A stretch of DNA of 64,000 nucleotides, from the NCBI GenBank assembly GCA_037349315.1, contig JBAIAC010000001.1, positions 36,146,001 through 36,210,000 on the forward strand, written 5' to 3'. Of this stretch, positions 55,203 to 64,000 are shown one piece after another. The notes beneath the pieces were generated by a model, which did not search any database, had not been told where the DNA came from, and saw nothing but the letters and a program-made list of their open reading frames with translations. Origin of the DNA: Chelydra serpentina. Taxonomy: Eukaryota; Chordata; Testudines; Chelydridae. The first letter of the stretch is position 1. Each line of letters starts with the position of its first letter. A program made the position numbers and the translations under genes.

Positions 55203-55980
55203 TGTCATAAATATGAAGGGAAGGGGGAGAGGGTCTGATGCAGTGCTATAAAATCCTCTTTCCAGTAAAGGGTTAAGAAATGCAGGTAGCCAGACTGACA
55301 CCTGACCTGGCTGGCATCTGACCAATAAGGGGACAAGATACTTTCAAACTTTGGGAGTGGGGAAGGTTTTAGTGTGTGTGTCTTTGTCTGAGAGAGAGTG
55401 ATCTTGGAAGACAGAAGGAACCTGCAGAAAATCAAACCTCCCTTTTCTGAAGTAAGTTTAGATAGCATAGCGTATAGATTTCTGTTTAATTTTGGCTTGG
55501 TGTTTTCCCTGCGTTAGAAGGGGCAAAAGGGGGGGGGGTATTCATGGTTTTCTGTAACGTTAAGGTTTTGTCCAGAGGGGGAAATCTCTCTGAGTTTGGA
55601 AATATAGTGCCCTGTGAAATAGTTACCATCCTGATTTTACAGAGATGATTTTACCTTCTTTATTTTTAATAAAATCCTTCTCTTAAGAAGTTGACTGTTT
55701 TCTATGGTGTTAAAACCCAGGGGGTGGGTTTTTAGATCACTGTGTAACCAATTGGTTGGGAGATTGTTCTCAAGCTTTCCCAGGAAAGGAGGTGTATGGC
55801 TTGAGGGGGCATTTTGGGGGGGAGGGAAGTTCAAGTGATTCCTTTCCTGGATTCTCAGGGTGCAGGGAATTTTGTACCTTGGGGGATTTAACCTAAGCTG
55901 GTAAAAATAAGCTTAGGGGCGCTGAATGCGGGTCCCCACGTCTTCACCCTAGAGTTTAGAGTGGGGAGGGAACCCTGACA
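55203..55980 (+). mobile_element. solo LTR (778 bp)
   Basis: It begins TGTCATAAATATGAAGGGAA and ends GGAACCCTGACA. A perfect 5-bp duplication GGGTC flanks it (55198-55202 and 55981-55985). A TATAAAAT box near 55243 and an AATAAAAT signal near 55668 set the + orientation. The internal region was lost by recombination between LTRs. Confidence 0.92.
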
Positions 55981-55985
55981 GGGTC

Positions 55986-56669
55986 AAAGTACTGCACATC
56001 CAGTGCAACTGGTATCTGCACTGGATGTTTATCTGCGAAGCCAAAACATTCCACCTATTCTCTCCATCTCTAGTGAGAGCTCCTACAAAGGAGAGGAGTC
56101 TTTTCCCAGCATACTCCCTCCAATAGGACCAGTAGTAACTGTCAGAATCTCCTAGTTTTGACTTGAGTTCAGCTGGGTACTGCCTAGCACATCCACCAAG
56201 TCCTGGATACGGCAGGGTTGAACAAGGCAGGAAGGGTTGCCCTTCTTGTGCTTGGAGGCACCTTAAGAGTTAACACTGTAGGTTTCACTATGCCGGCACT
56301 CCTGTGTCACTCCTGCCTTACCACACATAAAGTAAGTATGGCTCTTGCAACCACACGGGTTCCTCTGTGCTCCCTGCTCCCGCCTATCCCCCACCCCACA
56401 CAAGCAACATTGTGTCCCCTATTCCCTCTCTGTCCCGCAACCTCACATGTCTCTATCAGCCTCTTGGGCGGAACCATCCTGCACACCCCACACAGCCCTC
56501 ATTTCACGCCGCCAGGTCCCTGGGTTGGCATTTCTATGCTCTCTTCTCTGCCAGGTTCATGTACTTAGCCAGCAAGTTAGTCTCCCAAAATGTGGCCTTT
56601 CATTGGACAGCTAATCCCCTCAGGAAATTCTGCCCCAGATCTAAGGGCCTTATAGAGGTAAATACTCTC
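55986..56669. other. unrecognised non-coding sequence
   Basis: Two overlapping + frames (56218-56568 and 56367-56672) run through the same bases, and neither has a known domain. I treat the stretch as non-coding. Confidence 0.45.
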
Positions 56670-57360
56670 TAAGAGCCATATGTTTTCTGTGAGATATAGA
56701 TTGGAGCGGGTGAGCGCTTTCTATGTGCAATATGGGAGACAGCAGGCCTTCTCCGTACCCCACATGGTAGACAGTGCTCTCTGTGCTCTGTGAATGGGAT
56801 ATGCGCAGCTCAGTGTGCTCTACAGGAGGGGTAATATTCATAATACCCTGCACTTCTACAGCACCTTCTGCAGAAATCATAGTGCTTCTATCAACATCGT
56901 TATCCCCACTCCACTGAATGGGAAGTGGAGGGACATAGAGGATAAGCTATTTCCCCAAGGTCACACGGTGAGCCAGGGCAGAGCCAGGAGAGATCCAGCT
57001 CTCCTGGCTCTACACCCTAGACTAGACTGCTTCCTGGCATGCTCTCATTACACCGTGGGAGAGTGGGGGCAAGGGCATGCCCTCCATTCAGTGCAGAGGG
57101 GGAGAACAATCCATGCACTATATCAGAAGGGAAGAGCTGCCCCTGCACTGCACTGGGGCGCTCTCCAGATATTACACATAGGTTGGGGACTGCCTTCTGT
57201 GCACCATCTCTGGAGGCCATAAAGAGATGGGGGAGAAGTGGTCTCCATGCACCTTAGTTGGGGGAACCTCCCCTGTCCAGCAAGGGAAGCACTCTGTATG
57301 CACTGCAGAGAGAAAGGAGAGGGAGAAGACACGCTCCATCTACCATACAGAGAGGGCATT
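56670..57360. repeat. decayed tandem array (about 45-bp unit) split by a SINE
   Basis: Diverged units follow GAGGGGGAGAACAATCCATG then CACTATA, TTTCTATGTGCAATATGGGA, and CTCTGTATGCACTGCAGAGA. They occur on both sides of the MIR-like insert at 56838-57050, which suggests that the SINE entered an existing array. Confidence 0.55.
56838..57050. repeat. MIR-like SINE remnant
   Basis: CTATTTCCCCAAGGTCACAC then GGTGAGCCAGGGCAGAGCCA and CTCTCCTGGCTC match the conserved core of an old amniote SINE. Confidence 0.65.
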
Positions 57361-58139
57361 TTCTGGGCCTCCCCACTGGGATCTGGCATACACCAGTCTG
57401 CAGAGGTGTGGAAATTCACCAGCAGCATTGCATCACTATGGTCCGGCTTAGGGAGCATGAAAGGAAATGCTTTCACACATAAAACCAAGCATCAAACCGC
57501 CCGCTGCGGTCACATTTTCCTTTGAAAACTCATGCAAGGTGAGTCACAGGTGCAGAAGCACACCAGGAAAGGGGATGCCAGCTTTCCACATCCTCCCCGC
57601 CCACCTCAGCTTCAGAAGTAGTTGCTACTTGGCTCTTGCTAGTGGCATCTTCTGTCCAAGCTTGGCAGTGCTGGTAATGCTCAGAAATAGCTTCCCCTGG
57701 AGGTGGAAAGGAAAGGTGAATGATACTTGAAGTAACACCTACAAGATTCCTGTAGAAGGCTTATGAGAGAGAAAATCCGGAACTGTCTATTGTCTCTCCC
57801 TGTCTTGAATAGAGAGATAATGCCACCCAGGAAGGCACATAAGCAGGTGTGGGAGAAGAGGCAGAAGACTCCATAAATCCACCAGGGACTTTGCTGTTGC
57901 CAATCTAGTTAATGTGTGACGTGCTCAGATAGTGCGATGATGGGTGGCAGTACAAAGCTCTAAGATAGACACATAGGTACGTAACAACACTGAAGTGCTT
58001 CTCCGGGTGACGTTCTGAAAGACCTTCCATGTATCCCGCACCTTGGGCCTTCTCACCTGCACTGTGCCCCCTTACTCGGCTCTACTGGGACTACATAGCC
58101 CGTGTCACACCTCTGAGCAGCTCGTGGAGGCAGGAACCC
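57361..58139. other. unrecognised non-coding sequence
   Basis: No recognisable gene or named repeat. Confidence 0.45.
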
Positions 58140-58255
58140 TCTTCTGGTTCAGTGTTTGCACAGCGTCTAGCACGATGGGGTCCTGGCCCATGATTGGGGC
58201 TCTTAAGCATTATGGAAATACAACTAAGTAATAATAATTAATAAACAAGTCACCA
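58140..58255 (-). repeat. AAT-tailed SINE-like repeat, antisense copy
   Basis: GCACAGCGTCTAGCACGATG then GGGTCCTGGCCCATGATTGG and a terminal AATAATAATTAATAAAC are the complement orientation of the 44085-44255 family. Confidence 0.65.
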
Positions 58256-58640
58256 CTTAAAAGAACAAAAAAGGACTCTGCCATAAACACTGTGTTTTTT
58301 CTTTTACTCCAGGTATGATTACGATAAAAGCAGAGACGGAGAATTATCCCTGGCTTGAGGTCCAGAATGGGCAAGAGTCAATACAGGACCAGGGATAGTT
58401 TTAAGGTCTGATATATTGCAACCTGCCATGGCCAGGAACATCATCGTCATCTCACCAGAGAGCTAAGGTTACAGGCTTTCCAGAGATATAGTGCTTGGCA
58501 GCATTTGTTTCCAGCCCTGTCAAGTCGCAAGATATCCTCTCACTATATCTATGGTATTTAGAGGGCATCAGACAATACCGGACAGACCAATATTTGAATT
58601 TCAAATCATGACAGCCTGCTTTAGGAAGCTATTTCAGACC
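58256..58640. other. unrecognised non-coding sequence
   Basis: No recognisable gene or repeat. Confidence 0.45.
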
Positions 58641-58644
58641 ATTC

Positions 58645-58905
58645 CCAGGGCTGGAATAGCAGGGGGCTGCAGATCAGGCACCCGCAGAGCTGGGGGGCAG
58701 TCCAGGACAGGAATAGCAGGGTGGGCTGGAGGTCAGTATTGAGAAGTGTTAGCATAGCTCTGTGGTGGGGACCCAAGACTGGAATAGCATGCAGTGGGCT
58801 GGGCGTCAGGAGTGAGGGGCCTTGGCAGAGCTGTGTTGGAGACCTAGGGGTAGAATAGCTGGGGGAGCTCCAATCAAGAGTGAGAGGCATTCGCTGAGCT
58901 GTGGG
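58645..58905. repeat. decayed minisatellite, family B, second locus
   Basis: Four diverged units start near 58645, 58704, 58775 and 58846. Each follows GACTGGAATAGCA then GGGCT-GGGTCAGGAGTGAGG then CTTGGCAGAGCTGTG. This is the same unit as at 9540-9800, about 49 kb away. Confidence 0.7.
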
Positions 58906-59315
58906 GAGGAAGTTTGCACAGTCCCTGTTTGCTCTATGCCTAGATCTTGCCTGTGCTCTCTGCCTTTCTCCTTCCTGAGCCACAAATGTATCTGGCCATT
59001 TAAAACTCCAGAATAATTATAAGAAAGCTGGAGTTCCCCGGGGCAGCATTACTGTACCGTCAAACCCCATTGCCTGCCTTTCATGTGTATACATGCAGAG
59101 AATATATGTACATTATGGACCCAGAATGTGCAACCTACCTATACAACTGCCATACATGTTGCATCAGGTTATGTAAAGTTCAGTTGCATCACATACTTCA
59201 TAACATTGCACAACACAGCCTGCGATCTGATGCAATGCCAAATATAGGCTGCATTTGCCAATCAGGGCTCTAAAGCTGCAGCCTGGTGTTGGGGGAGACA
59301 TGCCGGAGTGACCAT
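58906..59315. other. unrecognised non-coding sequence
   Basis: No recognisable gene or repeat. Confidence 0.45.
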
Positions 59316-59323
59316 GGCATACC

Positions 59324-59554
59324 CAGTAGCATAGGCAGGTCCAGAGCACAGGGGGAGCGGCGCTATAAAAAGGCACCTCCCCAGGCTCCCCCTGTACTCA
59401 CCCGGCGACGCCTCCGGCGGTGCTCCGGGTCTTCGGCGGCACTTCGGCGGTGGGTCCTCACTCACTCCGGGTCTTCGGTGTTTCTTTTTAAGGCGCCGCT
59501 TCTGTTCACAGGGGGAGCGGCCGCTCCCCCTACTCCCCTCCGGCTACGCTACTG
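59324..59554. mobile_element. non-autonomous hAT element (231 bp)
   Basis: CAGTAGCATAG and CTACGCTACTG are inverted ends. A perfect 8-bp duplication GGCATACC flanks the element (59316-59323 and 59555-59562). The interior is GC-rich, with inverted GGGGGAGCGGC and GCCGCTCCCCC motifs. Confidence 0.92.
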
Positions 59555-59562
59555 GGCATACC

Positions 59563-59916
59563 AAGCTCAGCCTGATGTGGGAAGTGCCTTCCCTAGCCAG
59601 CAACCAGGATCTCCCTTTCCATTCAGGGGAAAGCAGCTCCGCTCCTGGGCCTTCACTGCCATTGGCAGCAGTCACCCTCTAGTGGTGGCAGAACAACATC
59701 CAGAGGCTATTGAGCAGCCTGCTACAGCCTTTGCTAGCAGAATAGAGGCTTTTAGTGCGAGCTGTAGAGGCTCGTGTGTTTATCGTCAGAGACCACAAGT
59801 TCGATCCCCACTGCCCACGACTCTCCTAGAGCACAGCATTACATCACAATACTGAGTTGATCAGAATGGTTTCGGGAGCAAGCTGGCCCTGACAGAGAGG
59901 CAGGTGACAGAGGAGG
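59563..59916. other. unrecognised spacer between two hAT elements
   Basis: About 350 bp with no recognisable gene or repeat. Confidence 0.45.
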
Positions 59917-59924
59917 AAGTAGAG

Positions 59925-60228
59925 CAGGGATAGGCAACCTTTCAGAGGTGGTGTGCCGAGTCTTCATTTATTCACTCTAATTTAAGGTTTCGCATGCCAG
60001 TAATACATTTTAATGTTTTTAGATTTGTATAAGTCTTTAAAATATAACTAAACTATTGTTGAATGTAAAGTAAATAAGGTTTTTAAAATGTTTAAGAAGC
60101 TTCACTTAAAATTGAATTAAAATGGAAAGCTCCCCAGACCGGTGGCCAGCACCCAGGTAGTGTGAGTGCCACTGAAAATCAGCTCGTGTGCCGCCTTTGG
60201 CACCCGTGCCATAGGTTGCTGACCCCTG
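59925..60228. mobile_element. non-autonomous hAT element (304 bp)
   Basis: CAGGGATAGGCAACC at the left and GGTTGCTGACCCCTG at the right are inverted ends. The flanks AAGTAGAG and AAGTAGCG agree at seven of eight positions. The AT-rich middle (AAGTAAATAAGGTTTTTAAA) is typical of a family very common in turtle genomes. Confidence 0.93.
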
Positions 60229-60295
60229 AAGTAGCGCAGTGAAGGGATAGTGAAAAGGAGAAGCATTCTTCTGTAAACCTTCACATTTACATCAA

Positions 60296-61250
60296 AGGGC
60301 TTGTCTCCCCAGGGGTTTTAAACCAGATTAAGTCAAATTAATACAGTTTGAAAATGCTTGCGTAGGCATGATGTAACTCATTACAACGCACTAACTCCAC
60401 ATTTATCGCAGACTCGGGAGTTCTCTTGCAAAGTGAACTAAGTTTGCTCCAAATCAATGTATTTCAGCCCATTGTTTGTGTTCACACAATACTGCTATGC
60501 ACTACTTTGGCAGCCCTCCAATGGCTATCCCACACTGCTTTGCGGGCAACCATTACTGACCGATCTGTTTACCTGTGGGCCTTTCTGTGCTCTGGTGTTG
60601 CCAGAGATGCCCCCGTCACCATATAAAAGTTGGCAGGGAGCCAGATTTTGCCCATTTACTCCTGGATTCAAGTGTATCAGCACTGCTGTTATATTACTCC
60701 AGAAGCCCTCCAATATGCCTCACACAGCTGCGTGGCGCTGTCCTGGGAGGTGATGATCAGGAAGCTCTTGGGGCCAGTCACCAGAATGAAGATCTTTGTG
60801 TGGACACTGCTCAGCAGATGTCCATGAGAGGCCATGGCCAGGATGCTAGCCAGTGCTGGATAAAGAGCAAACAGCTCAGGAAAATATACTTTGAAACTAG
60901 GGATGACAGGAAAAAATCCAGCAGGGGACATGCAACCTGTCCATTTTTTGAAGAGCTGGACAGGATTTTGCACAATGACATGCCCACCCAACCCAGGAAG
61001 GTTGTGGAACATGCTGCCCACTCTCTGCCCACCCACACACCCATGAAGATGACCAGCAAGACTCACTGGCGGGTGAGCACGAGGAGGCCAATGAAGAGCT
61101 GTCCCTGAGTGTCAGGATTGCTTTGGTACTCGGGACCCTGATGCCAGCCACATAGAAGGTGACCCTCATTCCTACCGAGCCCAATTCCCAGCCAGCAACC
61201 CAGGCCAGGCCTGAGAAGGCAGATCCTATGGAGGGAACCTCAGCATATAA
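60296..61250 (+). mobile_element. PIF/Harbinger-like remnant with Myb/SANT-like coding fragment
   Basis: The left edge GGGCTTGTCTCCCCAGGGGT then TTTAAACC resembles Harbinger-type termini. The frame 60575-61108 encodes a segment (from RGHGQDASQCWIKSKQLRKI to CPFFEELDRILHNDMPTQPR) that matches the Myb/SANT-like (MSANTD) domain carried by the second protein of PIF/Harbinger transposons and by some domesticated derivatives. The expected domain N-terminus is replaced by unrelated or frameshifted sequence, and only the C-terminal half is clear. I infer a dead DNA-binding gene of a transposon; no right terminus or nuclease was identified. Confidence 0.6.
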
Positions 61251-63117
61251 GTACCGCTCTTTAGTTTATTACTATTATTATTGTGCTACACGGCTATGCT
61301 AGTTCTGTTCTGGATGCCCCATGGCCCACAGTTGTTTTAGGTGGATGTGAGGTAGGACCCTTTCCGAGTCAGAGGATCCATCTCCCTCATCTCACACTGT
61401 CCGCTTGGGCCCTTCCATACACATTCCAAAATGGCGGCTGCTCCAGCCGGACAATCAGCCCCTGTCTCATGCTAAAGCCCCAACTATCGACCGTTTTTAG
61501 GCCCATGACACAGAAGGGACATACCCACCTACGTGTTTTCCTTTCTGCTTCCCTAATCTGTCCTTCCCAGCGAACACCGCTGCCCCATGAAGCTGTTTGT
61601 CAGCTCAAAATAGCAGGCAGCAGCATGGTATAGCATAGCCTCTTGTGTCCAGTTCTCAACCGAACACCCGGTCAAAAAGGGACCCTCCCCAGCCCGGTTA
61701 AAATGAGCAAATCAGTGAGGGTGGGAGAGAGCAAGCGACCGAGGGATGGGGGACGGAGTGAGCGGGGCCTTGGAGAAGGGGCGGGGGGCAAGGATGTTTG
61801 GTTTTGTTTGGTCAGAAAGTTGGCAACCCTAAGCCTCTACCCCACCCACCCCACCATGGCAGATTCAAATAATAAAAACCTTCAATTGTGTGAAATTCAA
61901 CTCTTTTTTCAGACAGTGATTACAGGAAAAATAGGTTTGTATTCTTGGTTTACATGAGGTAGACATGGATATTGCATGCCTATAAAGGTACAAGGACTAC
62001 AGCTCCCCACTGAAGTATAGATGCCCTATAACATGCATTTTTTGCAGGAAAGGGGCTTTACCTTGGGGATAGGAAAGCTCTTAATGGCTCCGCTCTTCAA
62101 AGGCTTATACAGACAAAGCCTGGGAACAGTGAATGCTCCAGACAATCAGTGCAGGACTCTACCTAAGACTGAGAAATTGCTTGATTTTGGTCCGGACATT
62201 ATGAGGGATAATGTCTGCATCGTCATACCCCTGGTATTGCTCACAAGTCCCTTCCACTCCTTGTGGGGGACCATCTTAGTGAATCAATTCACAGTCATCT
62301 GCCCTTTGCCTTTTTGAACAAAGTCATTCTCTGTCTCCTAGACACCCGCCTCAGAGTAACACCATCGAGAGTCAGCCAGTCTAAAGGGGATGATAATCCA
62401 GCTTGCCCCAGATGCTCCCCGCTAACCCTCCAACACCATATCAGCAGCTCCATGGCACCGCAAAACTGCCAACCCAGAGCAAAAACATTATTCCCATCTC
62501 GTCCCCCCGCCTCCACTACACACACACACTTTCCACAGCCTTTTTCCAATGGCAAAGCCAATCAGCATACACTGCATGGACAAAAATCCCGGTACAGCTT
62601 CCTCATGCGCATACCACTTACCATCTCTGAGCTCCCCCAAGACCTGGAAGGATCTCAGGGTGAGAAGGTCAGAAATGCCCATTAAAAAACACTATCATAG
62701 CGTCGCTGGAATATGAACAAGAACCGCTTGTGTTTTGTTCCTACTCCTACAGCGACAGCACCTACAGTAGCCAGATCCTCCAGGACAGGGCCTTTATCTA
62801 TGGCTGAATGGCTGGCTAACCTGAGGGGGAGAAAACTCGGGATGAAATATTTGCAAACATCATTGCAGAGTCCCACAGAAAAACTAAAAACAGCAACAAG
62901 GTGGAGGCAGGCAGTATTCAAAAACAGAGAGGGAGTCCTCCAGAGAGACTGTGGGAGTGGCCAAGGACAGCACCACCATAGCCAAAAACAGGGAGAGGCA
63001 GAGGCAACTCCTGCAGGGAAAGGTTCTTTGGGACAGAAGGCACTGTAGGGATCCAGCCATGTTCTGCAGCCCCTGGAGAATGCAGGATATGGGGACCCCT
63101 AGCAACTCCTCCCCACT
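61251..63117. other. unrecognised non-coding sequence
   Basis: Open frames here are short and overlap in conflicting frames. No domain, exon border pair or repeat could be named. Confidence 0.45.
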
Positions 63118-63119
63118 TA

Positions 63120-63236
63120 GGGTGACCAGACAGCAAGTGTGAAAAATCGGGATGGGGGTGGGGGGTAATAGGCACCTAGATAAGACAGTCCAAAATATCG
63201 GGACTGTCCCTATACAATCAGGACATCTGGTCACCC
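63120..63236. mobile_element. mariner-like MITE (117 bp)
   Basis: GGGTGACCAGA and TCTGGTCACCC are perfect 11-bp inverted ends, flanked by TA on both sides (63118-63119 and 63237-63238). The TA target points to the Tc1/mariner group. ATCGGGA occurs twice in the interior. Confidence 0.88.
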
Positions 63237-63238
63237 TA

Positions 63239-64000
63239 TCCCCACTGCACAGTTCTCCCTCAGGCCATTCCCTTCACACACCCAAGTTCAGGGCAGTGAG
63301 AACAGTCACACTTGGGAGCCCAGCTCTTTTGAGCTCGGCAATGCATCCGATAGCTTTGAGCCACTCAACACCAAGGCCTATGAACAAGAAGAAGCAGAGG
63401 CAAGACATATACTCTCCTGTGACTTTAGGCACCGCTCCCTCCCCGCCACGCACACACCTTTGTTTTGTTCTGCCCCATACGACACTGTTGCACTTTGAGT
63501 TTTTGCCTCACTATTGTTTGAACTAAAGGTTTCTTTCTAGTTGGTAGCTCAAATAAGCTTTATTTTTGTTTGTTACATAGTTGATGTTTCATAATAAAAA
63601 TCATTACAAATTCATTCCTACTGAGTCATGAACACATTTAACAAAGACAAGCTATAGAACAGAAATAATTCACCAGGATTCACAAAAGCATCTAGGCCAA
63701 GACACAAAATGTAATACAAGGATTGCCACAGCGCCCCACTTCCACGACCCAGAAACAAGACTGCACAGCTCATAAGCCGCCCGAGCCCTCCTCCCGCTCT
63801 ATGGTTCAACAGCTGGATGTGCAGCTGCACATTTTCAGGCCAGAGACGCAAAATAAGAGCAATAGGCATCCCTGACAATATTGCCCCAGCTGTTTTCATT
63901 TGCTGTGGGACGCCTTGGTGGCTGCTCAAACCGCTGAGCAAGTCTCGGCACCTCGGCCTCCCACCCGTCGCTAAGGCTTTCTCCCTTACTCTGACAAATA
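63239..64000. other. unrecognised sequence at the right edge
   Basis: A - strand frame of 107 codons (63618-63941) is followed on the - strand by AATAAA (complement near 63557-63562). Together they resemble a 3' gene end or the end of a repeat with its own poly(A) signal. The protein part (ALILRLWPENVQLHIQLLNH) is not one that I can assign. The feature may continue past the window. Confidence 0.3.

Overview
This window looks like non-coding DNA from a turtle, most likely a hidden-necked (cryptodiran) turtle. The pointers are several CR1 LINE 3' ends in the form usual for turtles and crocodilians, a tRNA-derived SINE with a CR1-like tail (52124-52305) of the type known from turtles, MIR-type SINEs, many non-autonomous hAT elements with 8-bp target duplications, and Gmr1-like LTR retrotransposons. 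I found no exon of a host protein gene, no rRNA gene and no functional tRNA gene. The identification rests on recognised repeat families, not on a database search.

Two very young LTR retrotransposons dominate. Element 1 (1055-7009, + strand) is complete: 416-bp LTRs differing at one base, a 5-bp target duplication (GATGT), a perfect 18-base tRNA-Leu(UAG)-type primer site, a polypurine tract, and one open frame of about 1645 codons. Its domain order is Gag, protease, integrase, reverse transcriptase, RNase H. Integrase before reverse transcriptase is the Gmr1-like arrangement of the Ty3/gypsy class, and the capsid carries a SCAN-like segment. Element 2 (19375-24633, - strand) has 1147-bp LTRs with one difference seen, target duplication AACAC and a tRNA-Ser-type primer site. 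Its open 925-codon frame holds only Gag and protease plus a long tail of unknown nature, so it must rely on enzymes from elsewhere. A third, decayed Gag-protease relative lies at 40480-42100 on the - strand.

Other mobile DNA, left to right: a MITE (597-858); CR1 fragments (13870-14278, 17424-17722, 18035-19238, 25395-25696, 43540-44012); a 4.66-kb hAT transposon (28990-33648) with perfect 8-bp duplication, broken transposase and a nested solo LTR (29102-30392); a second, Buster-like hAT transposase fossil on the - strand (35590-37200); a rearranged gypsy fossil (50780-54100) invaded by a hairpin-forming 91-bp tandem array and by the turtle SINE; a solo LTR (55203-55980, duplication GGGTC); a PIF/Harbinger-like remnant with a Myb/SANT-like coding fragment (60296-61250); and seven short hAT or mariner MITEs, most with clear duplications.

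Several old decayed minisatellites lie between these. Two of them recur at distant places: one unit family at about 8.4 and 48.3 kb, another at about 9.55 and 58.65 kb. The remaining stretches show only unrecognised, apparently neutral sequence. The likeliest new biology is the pair of young Gmr1-like elements, one apparently autonomous and one Gag-protease only, sharing a SCAN-like Gag and both ending their open frames inside the 3' LTR.
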